A stretch of 64,000 nt of DNA from an uncultured Erythrobacter sp. (lineage in GTDB: Bacteria; Pseudomonadota; Alphaproteobacteria; Sphingomonadales; Sphingomonadaceae), in assembly GCA_947488325.1 (NCBI GenBank), contig CANKYZ010000002.1, positions 310,001 through 374,000 on the forward strand, in the 5' to 3' direction. The position numbers were made by a program, and so were the translations under genes. The notes under the pieces are model-generated. The model was given only the letters and a program-made list of their open reading frames with translations, was not told the DNA's origin and ran no database searches. Shown here piece by piece: positions 55,072 through 62,347 of this stretch. Position 1 is the stretch's first letter. Every line of letters starts with the position of its first letter.

Positions 55072-56184
55072 ATGCGAGTCACAGATCACCCCGATTTTGA
55101 GCCCGGCAGAGGCGCACCTTCAGCGACGGTTCCCACCCGGTTTGGTTTAGCTGAGCGCGAGGCAGATGGTGACTGGCGCGATCATATGCGCTCGCTCACC
55201 CAAGAGGACGGCGGACCGCCGGTCAAACTGCGCACCACAGTGACCGAGGAAAAGCCCAAAACTATCCTGAGTTTCAACAAGTCGCCCGACATCCCCTTCG
55301 ACCGATCCATCAACGCCTATCGCGGGTGCGAGCATGGCTGTGTCTATTGCTTTGCCCGCCCCACCCATGCTTTTCACGACCTCTCGCCGGGGCTGGATTT
55401 TGAAACACGGCTGTTTGCAAAGCCCAATGCGGCACAGCTGCTGCGCAAGACATTGGCAAAGCGCAAATATGTGCCGCGCGCGATTGCGATGGGCACTAAC
55501 ACCGATCCGTATCAACCGATTGAGCGCGGTTACCGGATCACACGCGAACTGCTCGAAGTCTGCCTAGAGACGCGGCATCCTGTTACGATCACCACCAAGT
55601 CTGACCGTATATTGCGCGATCTCGACCTGCTCACCGCAATGGCGCGGAGCAATCTGGTCGCCGTGGCGATCTCGGTCACATCGCTCGATCCGGTCCTATC
55701 CGGCAAGCTGGAACCGCGCTGCGCCGCACCTGCGAAGAGGATCGCGGCCTTGGGAAAGCTGGTTGCGGCGGGCGTACAGACCCATTGCTCGATCTCTCCC
55801 ATAATCCCCGCGATCACCGATGAGTTTATGGAGGTGATCATCGAGCAGGTCGGAGCGCTGGGTATCAAGAGTGCCGGTTTTATCCCCCTACGCCTCCCCC
55901 ATGAAGTCGCACCCTTGTTCCGCGAATGGCTGGACGTTCACTACCCCGACCGCGCGGGCAAAGTGATGAGCATCGTGCGATCCATCAGAGCCAAAGATGG
56001 AAAAACCCGCGACAACGATCCTGACTTCTTCACCCGCATGAAACCGCGCGGCGTGTGGGCGGATTTGTTGCGGTCGCGGTTTCGGGTTGCGTGTAGGAAA
56101 GCGGGGATTGGGAGAGCCGGATTTGAGCTGGATTGTTCGCGGTTTAGACCGCCGGAAGTCGGCGGGCAGATGCGGTTGTTATGA
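55072..56184 (+). CDS. PA0069 family radical SAM protein (SplB-like)
   Basis: 370 aa. The radical SAM cluster motif is CEHGCVYC (C86, C90, C93) inside NAYRGCEHGCVYCFARPTHA, characteristic of the PA0069/Rv2578c family related to spore photoproduct lyase. Further conserved parts are AMGTNTDPYQPIER, TITTKSDRILRDLDLL and VAISVTSLDP. The substrate is not established. A perfect LexA box lies directly upstream, so the gene is probably induced by DNA damage, which fits a DNA-repair-related or damage-response role. Confidence 0.9.
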   Translation: MRVTDHPDFEPGRGAPSATVPTRFGLAEREADGDWRDHMRSLTQEDGGPPVKLRTTVTEEKPKTILSFNKSPDIPFDRSINAYRGCEHGCVYCFARPTHAFHDLSPGLDFETRLFAKPNAAQLLRKTLAKRKYVPRAIAMGTNTDPYQPIERGYRITRELLEVCLETRHPVTITTKSDRILRDLDLLTAMARSNLVAVAISVTSLDPVLSGKLEPRCAAPAKRIAALGKLVAAGVQTHCSISPIIPAITDEFMEVIIEQVGALGIKSAGFIPLRLPHEVAPLFREWLDVHYPDRAGKVMSIVRSIRAKDGKTRDNDPDFFTRMKPRGVWADLLRSRFRVACRKAGIGRAGFELDCSRFRPPEVGGQMRLL

Positions 56185-56509
56185 TTGCCTGAATATGGAG
56201 TGGGAGGCGGACAGTCTGCTTTTGTGCGTTTCCACAAAATGCGGACTTGCACCGTCAGCCACACGCTTGTCTGAGTCTATTTTCTGACTGAACATCGATA
56301 CATGGCCATTTGGGCAGGTTGCGCAAAATTCAATATAAGGGACAATGTAGAGGTTGGGTCAGGCTTGCTGTTCATGATCCCCCCCCCACGAACAGCTTCT
56401 CTAGTCCGCTCCCCCGCTGCGGGTAGAGGCTTGGCTCGACAGCTCCAGTTAAGCGATCTGCCTACCAATTTGCTCCATCGGCATGCACAATAGTTTATGA
56501 TTTTCGGCG
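56185..56509. other. 325-base intergenic stretch
   Basis: Lies between the 3' ends of the radical SAM gene and the LOV-HTH gene. I see no gene and no clear terminator hairpin. A run of nine C occurs at 56379-56387. Short frames here lack family features. Confidence 0.5.
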
Positions 56510-57130
56510 CTAGAACCCAGCTTCAATAGCGATCCGGATGCCTTCAGCGGTTGTTGACGCATTTATTTTGGACATTGCGAGTGCACGGTGCATCCTTACC
56601 GTTCGGGTACTGATCTGAAGAGTGTGGGCAATTTGCTTGTTCCTCGCACCTTTGGCAACCTCAATGAGTACGGCTTTCTGTTGAGGCGAAAGGGATTTGA
56701 TCTTTTCAATAGCAAGTAATCGGCGCGTAGATGACGTCAGCTTGGCCTCATCTGCAACCTCCATTTGAGACCCAAGAAAATAAGCTAGATCACCATCACC
56801 ATCAAAAATCGGCGCAATCATCAAAGCATTGCGAAATGGCGAACCATCACGTTTGTAATTGAGAATCTCCACCAGAACGGGCTGATGATTGTGAATAGCT
56901 TCGCGTAGCAATTCGGTCAGGGACGGTTCTGTATCACTCCCTACAAGAAACCGGCAATTGCGGCCAATAATCTCGCTTCTGCTATAGCCAGTCAGTTCGC
57001 AAAATGCATCGTTGCAAAAGGCGATGGGATTGTCGGGCGACCGCGGATTAGTTAAAACAAACGAAACGAGACTGTTGGCGATCATTGCCGCCAAGTTAGC
57101 TTCTGATTCCCCCTGCAACCAATCATCCAT
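56510..57130 (-). CDS. LOV-HTH blue-light transcription regulator, EL222-like
   Basis: 206 aa from the ATG at 57130. Residues about 10-127 are a LOV (PAS) domain with the flavin-adduct motif GRNCRFLVG (C59), EILNYKRDGSPFRNALMIAP, and the flavin-sensing glutamine in FLGSQMEV. Residues about 145-206 are a LuxR-type helix-turn-helix (LSPQQKAVLIEVAKGARNKQ, then TVRMHRALAMSKI). Domain order and many segments match EL222 of Erythrobacter litoralis, which dimerises and binds DNA in blue light. The N-terminus is shorter than that of EL222. Targets are unknown. An IS110-family element sits about 240 bases upstream of the start. Confidence 0.9.
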   Translation of the reverse strand: MDDWLQGESEANLAAMIANSLVSFVLTNPRSPDNPIAFCNDAFCELTGYSRSEIIGRNCRFLVGSDTEPSLTELLREAIHNHQPVLVEILNYKRDGSPFRNALMIAPIFDGDGDLAYFLGSQMEVADEAKLTSSTRRLLAIEKIKSLSPQQKAVLIEVAKGARNKQIAHTLQISTRTVRMHRALAMSKINASTTAEGIRIAIEAGF

Positions 57131-57372
57131 GTTTTTGCCCAAAACCGAAATTGCTGGAATTCGATACTACAGTCGTGCTCCCAGAACAATGACCTGACAG
57201 CGACCAATATCTGACAAAACAAAGGAGCCTGCGAACCAGTTTACAAGGACGATGGAGCAGACGGAGACCGGTTAGGTCAGAAATCCAGATATTGTTGATG
57301 AATATGGAAAAGAGCAGAAAGCAGCTTTCAGGTATTTGAGAGATCAGCGTCAAGTTCAGCAATTGATGACGT

Positions 57373-57384
57373 GGACGGCTCTCC
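57373..57384 (+). repeat. Left subterminal inverted repeat of the IS
   Basis: GGACGGCTCTCC at 57373-57384 is the exact reverse complement of GGAGAGCCGTCC at 58713-58724. Confidence 0.88.
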
Positions 57385-57432
57385 ACCCTGGCGGGATATG
57401 ATCCTGCTGTTGAGTCGGAGAGGAGAGCCACG

Positions 57433-58455
57433 ATGAGTGAAGTAGCGGTGATAGGTTTGGATCTGGCGAAATCAGTGTTCCAGGTTCATGGGATTGATGT
57501 GCAGGGGCAAGTTGTCTTGCGTCGGCGTTTATCGCGCGGGCAGGTCTTAAAGTTGTTTGAGAAGCTTCCGGCAAGCGTTGTCGGGATGGAGGCATGCGCT
57601 TCGTCGCATTATTGGGCACGCGAGCTTTCAGCGCTTGGGCACGAAGTGAAGCTAATGCCGGCGCAATATGTGAAGCCCTACGTCAAACGCGGGAAGAATG
57701 ACGCCGCCGATTCTGAAGCGATCTGTGAAGCCGTGACACGGCCGACCATGCGGTTTGTTGGCATCAAGACCCCGGATCAGCAGGCCGCGATGATGCTGCA
57801 CAAGGTGCGCCGCATTCTGACCCGGCAGCGCACGCAGTTGGCCAATGCCTTACGCGCTCATATGGCTGAGTTCGGTATCACTGCTGCCATCGGTCGCATT
57901 GGCCTTGATAGACTGCTGGTTATCGTCGCGGATGATGGGGACACACGTATTCCTGCAGACGCACGCATCAGCCTCACCATGCTGGCCGAGCAGCTTGCCA
58001 TGGTGAAGCGACAGATACTGGCTAATGACAGGCGCATTATGACCCATGCCAGACGCAGCGATACCGGGCGGCGGCTAATGGCGATCCCGGGTATCGGGCC
58101 ACTGCTGGCCAGCGCGTTCGTTGCCAGCGTGCCCGACCCAAGCGTCTTTAGCACCGGGAGAGATTTATCGGCATGGATCGGACTGACACCGCGACAATAC
58201 TCAAGTGGTAGTGCAATCCGGCTCGGGGCTATCTCTCGGGCTGGCAATCGTTACCTGCGCGAGATGCTGATCGTAGGCGCAATGGCAGTGATCCGCTATG
58301 CTAGAGGCGGCTCAGCCCGCAACCCTCGGCTTACGGAGCTGCTGGCTCGCAAACCGGCAAAACTCGCAGCGGTTGCTCTGGCGAATAAGAATGCGCGCAC
58401 AATCTGGGCAATAATGAGTAGCGGCGAACCTTACAGGGAGGCACGCGCCGCATAG
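57433..58455 (+). CDS. IS110 family transposase (DEDD RuvC-like plus Tnp20 domain)
   Basis: 340 aa, intact. The N-terminal RuvC-like DEDD domain has IGLDLAKSVFQVHG (D9), VGMEACASSHYWARE (Glu) and GKNDAADSEAICEAV (Asp pair). The C-terminal transposase_20 domain has LMAIPGIGPLLASAFVA and SAWIGLTPRQYSSG, with the catalytic serine expected in the IRLGAISRAGNRYLRE region. The ATG follows a GGAGAGGAGAG ribosome binding site. These enzymes recombine a circular intermediate into targets chosen by a structured RNA from the element's non-coding end. Confidence 0.93.
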   Translation: MSEVAVIGLDLAKSVFQVHGIDVQGQVVLRRRLSRGQVLKLFEKLPASVVGMEACASSHYWARELSALGHEVKLMPAQYVKPYVKRGKNDAADSEAICEAVTRPTMRFVGIKTPDQQAAMMLHKVRRILTRQRTQLANALRAHMAEFGITAAIGRIGLDRLLVIVADDGDTRIPADARISLTMLAEQLAMVKRQILANDRRIMTHARRSDTGRRLMAIPGIGPLLASAFVASVPDPSVFSTGRDLSAWIGLTPRQYSSGSAIRLGAISRAGNRYLREMLIVGAMAVIRYARGGSARNPRLTELLARKPAKLAAVALANKNARTIWAIMSSGEPYREARAA

Positions 58456-58712
58456 GATACAAGCGCGCCAACCAGCGTGCAAAGAACTTGGCAAAGGGCC
58501 ACAGAAAGGAACTGATGCAACAAGCCGGCGAAAACCGCCGGAAGAGAAAAACCCGATACGACCCGGCACTTACAAGTGCGAGCAATTGATAGGGATCTCT
58601 TCCGCGCAGATGGCATCATGGCCAGCGGCACTTACAACCGCCGCATAAACAGGCCGGACACATGGCCGCTCACGCCAGCTCAAACATCAAACCCTAATCA
58701 ACCCTTGCCAAA
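58456..58712 (+). ncRNA. Candidate bridge/seek RNA of the IS110-family element
   Basis: The 257 bases between the transposase stop and the right inverted repeat contain paired elements: a hairpin CCGGCG (58525-58530) with CGCCGG (58536-58541) around AAAAC, and a palindromic GCACTT/AAGTGC beginning at 58566. The 12-base word CGGCACTTACAA occurs twice, at 58564-58575 and 58626-58637. IS1111-group elements encode a guide RNA in this position. Transcript ends and guide loops could not be defined by eye. Confidence 0.5.
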
Positions 58713-58724
58713 GGAGAGCCGTCC
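58713..58724 (-). repeat. Right subterminal inverted repeat of the IS
   Basis: GGAGAGCCGTCC at 58713-58724 pairs perfectly with the left repeat at 57373-57384. Confidence 0.88.
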
Positions 58725-58911
58725 GCAATTTGGGTCAGAAGCGGAACGCCCACCTTCAACCGGAAGATTAGTGAAGCCGGCAGTCCGCTAACAGTTCGGC
58801 ACTTTCTCCCCGGATGCGGTTAATGCTGGGGGTGGAAGCGGACGTAACCTGCGCAGGGCCTAGAGTTCTGCATTTAGGATGCTAGGTTTCAGTCATATTT
58901 TGAGGGCGTGT

Positions 58912-60144
58912 ATGACAGGCTGGACGCGAAGAAAGGTATTGGCAGGGGGAGCAGCGACCACATTGGTGTCTGCGTGTGCTGACGGTAGCGTTAGCGAACA
59001 AAAGCGTGTTGCCGTCATTGGGGGCGGTATCATCGGCGCATCGATCGCTTATAACCTCTCTAAACTGGGCGCTCAGGTCACCGTCCTTGAGCGTCATGAC
59101 CTTGCTACCCGCGCGAGCAGAGGAACATTCGCTTGGCTTAATGCTACATGGGCAAAGCAACCTCGCCACTATCACAAGTTCAATCAACTGGGGCTTGCAG
59201 GCTGGCAAGAGCTGGAAAGCGAGCTGGATATTCCAATCAAGTGGGGCGGGTCGATTGAATGGTTTGGCAACAGCGAAAGGCAAGCTCGACTAGTCGAACA
59301 GATTGAAGAGCAAATTGACTGGGGCGAACCGGCTCGAATGATCGAGATCGACGAGCTTCGACAACTCGAGCCAAATGTCGTTTTCGACCCAAATCAGACC
59401 GCTGCGTTCTCTCCTAACGATGGAGCACTGGACCCCGTATTTGCGACGAGTGCCCTCATTGCTGCGGCGCAGAAGCTGGGAGCAAGCGTCAAGACAAACT
59501 GTGCGGTAAATGCAGTGAGGAGCCCTGCCTGCGACGGTGCTACGATATTGGAAACCGGTCAGGGTGATGTTGAGTGCGATACGTTTGTTCTCGCGACGGG
59601 GGCAGACCCCGAAGCAGCGCTAGCGCTCGGTGGTATAGACATTCCTCAGCGATCAACCCCCGGTGTGATCGCCGTAACCCAGCCTATGGAACAATTGCTC
59701 AACCGCATTGTCGTTGCTCCGGGCGTCCACATTCATCAGCGTGGCGACGGGCGCGTCATTCTGGGTGAGCAAGATGGGGCTCCCCAGACAAATGCTCATG
59801 CGCAGCGTCTCGCAAATAGGCCTAACAGCTTCCCGAGCCGCGAGCTCTCACTTCAACATGCAGGTCGCATTCTTAGTGTAGCAAAGACCTACATGCCAGC
59901 TATCGCAAATGCCGAAGTCGAGGAAGTCTACATAGGTTGGCGGCCATTGCCGCTTGATGGCCATCCAGTCTTGGGCTTCTCTCCTGCGATGCAGTCAGCA
60001 TACCTAGCTATCTCTCATAGTGGTGTCTCATTGGCCCCGACCATCGGTCGCTTAGCTGCGCAAGAGATCATGGAGGGCATTCAGGTCGAAGCCTTGGCAC
60101 CCTATCGGCCCGGCCGCTCATTCGAGAAAGTTCGGCGATACTGA
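58912..60144 (+). CDS. FAD-dependent oxidoreductase (DAO family) with Tat/lipoprotein-like signal
   Basis: 410 aa from the ATG at 58912 (GAGGG six bases upstream). The start MTGWTRRKVLAGGAATTLVS has a twin-arginine motif (TRRKVLA), and SAC at about residues 20-22 could be a lipobox. The FAD-binding loop is VAVIGGGIIGASIAYNLSK, then a GG-doublet-like TRASRGTFAWLNAT, and the C-terminal IGWRPLPLDGHPVLG and ISHSGVSLAPTIGRL match D-amino-acid-oxidase/glycine-oxidase-like deaminating enzymes. An exported, folded flavoprotein would fit Tat. The substrate is unknown. It follows the IS element and stands alone. Confidence 0.82.
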   Translation: MTGWTRRKVLAGGAATTLVSACADGSVSEQKRVAVIGGGIIGASIAYNLSKLGAQVTVLERHDLATRASRGTFAWLNATWAKQPRHYHKFNQLGLAGWQELESELDIPIKWGGSIEWFGNSERQARLVEQIEEQIDWGEPARMIEIDELRQLEPNVVFDPNQTAAFSPNDGALDPVFATSALIAAAQKLGASVKTNCAVNAVRSPACDGATILETGQGDVECDTFVLATGADPEAALALGGIDIPQRSTPGVIAVTQPMEQLLNRIVVAPGVHIHQRGDGRVILGEQDGAPQTNAHAQRLANRPNSFPSRELSLQHAGRILSVAKTYMPAIANAEVEEVYIGWRPLPLDGHPVLGFSPAMQSAYLAISHSGVSLAPTIGRLAAQEIMEGIQVEALAPYRPGRSFEKVRRY

Positions 60145-60192
60145 GTTTGTGTGACAGCCTGCCGTGTCCGATACTGGGTCGCTATCGGCCCC

Positions 60193-60630
60193 TCACCCAA
60201 ATCCTCCGCCAACCTCGCCCGGCGCAAACCGCACCAATCGGCTATCCGCGAGCGCCGCTGTGCGGTTCACTACTGCAAGCTGGTAGTCCGCATCCTTGAT
60301 CATCTCAAAGAACGCGCCGGAATTGGGATATTGCGCGACAAAGCCGTCGTGCCAGTTCTCTCCATCAGGCCCGGTGACCATCGTCTGAAACGCACCGCGC
60401 CAGACGATCTCTCCGCCGACGCGCTGAAAGATCGGGCCTGAGGTCTTGCCATATTCCTCATAGGCGCGCCTTCCGGTCCAGCCATTGCCGTGATGTTCGT
60501 GTCCCTCTGGATACTCCGCATGGTCGCGATATCGCAGCAGGTTGAGCATCTGGATCGGCTCATCGCGCGGTAGGTCTTTGAATGCGCGAAAGTTTGCAGG
60601 CGACGGGTCGATATAAGTTTTACTTGTCAC
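60193..60630 (-). CDS. DUF1330 family protein
   Basis: 145 aa, no signal peptide. The ferredoxin-like alpha/beta DUF1330 pattern is visible: EPIQMLNLLRYRDHAEYPEG, then AYEEYGKTSGPIFQRVGGEI and VAQYPNSGAFFEMIKDADYQ. Members are dimeric small proteins of unknown function. It begins three bases after the acyl-CoA synthetase stop on the same strand, so the two are probably one transcript and may share a role in fatty-acid degradation. Confidence 0.82.
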   Translation of the reverse strand: MTSKTYIDPSPANFRAFKDLPRDEPIQMLNLLRYRDHAEYPEGHEHHGNGWTGRRAYEEYGKTSGPIFQRVGGEIVWRGAFQTMVTGPDGENWHDGFVAQYPNSGAFFEMIKDADYQLAVVNRTAALADSRLVRFAPGEVGGGFG

Positions 60631-60633
60631 CCC

Positions 60634-62244
60634 TCACACCTCCAATTTGTAATCAGAGAACCGGTCGCGCAGGTCTTTCTTCGAAATTTTGCCGGTCGCC
60701 GTGTGCGGGATATCGTCCACGAATTCGACCGCGTCGGGCAACCACCATTTCGCGATCAGCGGCTTCAAATATTCGATTATGTCGTTCGCCGTCACATCGG
60801 AACCTTCGTTCTTGATGACGAAGAGCACTGGGCGCTCATCCCATCTGGGGTGGTACATGCCCACGCAGGCCGCTTCAGTGACTTCGGGGTGACCGCAGGC
60901 GGCATTTTCCAACTCGACCGAGCTGATCCATTCGCCGCCGGACTTGATCACATCCTTGGTCCGGTCAGTCAGTTGCAGCGTGCCATCGGGATGCAGGATA
61001 CCCACATCGCCGGTGTCGAACCAACCTTCATTGTTCACCGCGTCCTCATCGGCCTTAAAGTAACGCTTAAGCACCCAAGGTCCGCGAATTTGCAACGCGC
61101 CGCTGGCCTCTCCATCACGGGGCAATTCGGTGACCATATCGTCGAGATCAACCGTGCGCAGTTCGACCCCAAATATCGGACGGCCCTGCATCGCGGTCTT
61201 ATCAACCCGCTCTTCAAAACTCAGGTCTTCCCAGTCCCAAGTCGGCCCGCCGACGGTGCCAATCGGAGAAGTCTCAGTCATCCCCCAGGCATGTTGAACG
61301 CGGGTGCCGTTCTTCATTAGCCGCTCGATCATGAAGCGCGGGCAAGCTGACCCGCCAATGGTTGCAGCCTTCAGCGGCGGCAGATCCAGACCTTCTTTAT
61401 CGCAATATTGGAAATGGGCGAGCCACACGGTCGGCACGCCGGCGCTGTCTGTGACCTTCTCACGCAGCATCAGATTGTGCAGCACTGCCGGGTCATTGAC
61501 GGCGGAAAAGACGAATTTGATGCCAGCCATCGCACCCGCATAAGGCAGCCCCCAGCTTGCGGCGTGGAACATGGGAACCACGGGCAACATCACCGAAGAA
61601 GCTGAGAAATTGAAGGATGCAGGTTGCAGGCCAGAGATTGCGTGCAGCACCGTTGATCGGTGTTCGTATTGCACACCTTTCGGATTGCCGGTGGTGCCGC
61701 TAGTATAGCAGATCATGCACGGATCATTCTCATCACCCGTAACCCATTCAAAATTGCCATCCTGTTCGCCGATCCAGTCTTCGAATGCAGGCGAATGCTC
61801 ACCAGAATCGTAGCAGATATAGTGCTCCACCGTGGTCCAGCGGTCGCGCATCTTATCAACGATAGGTTGGAAAGCCGCATCATATAACAGCACGCGGTCT
61901 TCGGCATGGCCGACGATATATTCCAGCTGATCTTCGAATAGACGCGGGTTCACCGTGTGCAGAACCCCGCCCATGCCCGCGACGCCGTACCAACTCACCA
62001 AATGGCGCGAATGGTTCATGGCAAGGCTGGCAACACGCTCGCCCGGCTTGATTCCCAATGCCTGAAGCGCCTGCGCCATCTTGAGAGCATCTTTGCGAAT
62101 GCCTGTCCAATCTGTGCGAGTTTCGGAGCCATCGGCCCAGTGCGTCACAATTTCACGGGTGCCGGCTTCTCTCGCGGCGTGGTCAATCACATGCGTGATC
62201 CGCATGCTCCAATCCTGCATTGCGCCGAGGCCTTGTGTGAGCAT
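60634..62244 (-). CDS. Long-chain fatty acid--CoA ligase (AMP-forming)
   Basis: 536 aa ANL enzyme. The adenylate loop is [19 protein letters not shown], the gate and A5 are [16 protein letters not shown]7 is [16 protein letters not shown]8 is [18 protein letters not shown], and the catalytic lysine is in [15 protein letters not shown]. The motif set is that of long-/medium-chain acyl-CoA synthetases that activate fatty acids for beta-oxidation. The start has AGGAGAG about nine bases upstream. It is followed by the DUF1330 gene. The exact chain-length preference is not visible. Confidence 0.92.
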   Translation of the reverse strand: MLTQGLGAMQDWSMRITHVIDHAAREAGTREIVTHWADGSETRTDWTGIRKDALKMAQALQALGIKPGERVASLAMNHSRHLVSWYGVAGMGGVLHTVNPRLFEDQLEYIVGHAEDRVLLYDAAFQPIVDKMRDRWTTVEHYICYDSGEHSPAFEDWIGEQDGNFEWVTGDENDPCMICYTSGTTGNPKGVQYEHRSTVLHAISGLQPASFNFSASSVMLPVVPMFHAASWGLPYAGAMAGIKFVFSAVNDPAVLHNLMLREKVTDSAGVPTVWLAHFQYCDKEGLDLPPLKAATIGGSACPRFMIERLMKNGTRVQHAWGMTETSPIGTVGGPTWDWEDLSFEERVDKTAMQGRPIFGVELRTVDLDDMVTELPRDGEASGALQIRGPWVLKRYFKADEDAVNNEGWFDTGDVGILHPDGTLQLTDRTKDVIKSGGEWISSVELENAACGHPEVTEAACVGMYHPRWDERPVLFVIKNEGSDVTANDIIEYLKPLIAKWWLPDAVEFVDDIPHTATGKISKKDLRDRFSDYKLEV

Positions 62245-62347
62245 CTTTGACTTCTCTCCTGTTTGTTTGCCCTTTGTCGGACAATCTTAAGAGAGATCAT
62301 GACGAGCCGCCGCGCGATTGGCAATCGACCATTCGTAAAGGATGCGG

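Larger units (their letters stand above)
57373..58724 (+). mobile_element. IS110-family (IS1111-like) insertion sequence
   Basis: One transposase gene (57433-58455) is enclosed by a perfect 12-base inverted repeat, 57373-57384 and 58713-58724. Coordinates given span the inverted repeats; true ends probably lie a few bases outside, since in the IS1111 group the repeats are subterminal. The left non-coding part is short (about 50 bases after the repeat) and the right one is long (about 257 bases), the arrangement of the IS1111 group, where the guide RNA is encoded downstream of the transposase. No target-site duplication is expected for this family. Confidence 0.85.

Noticed and set aside
56379..56387. 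Run of nine C as a phase-variable switch
   Set aside because: It lies in a non-coding stretch between two gene ends and is not placed within a promoter or reading frame that I can identify.
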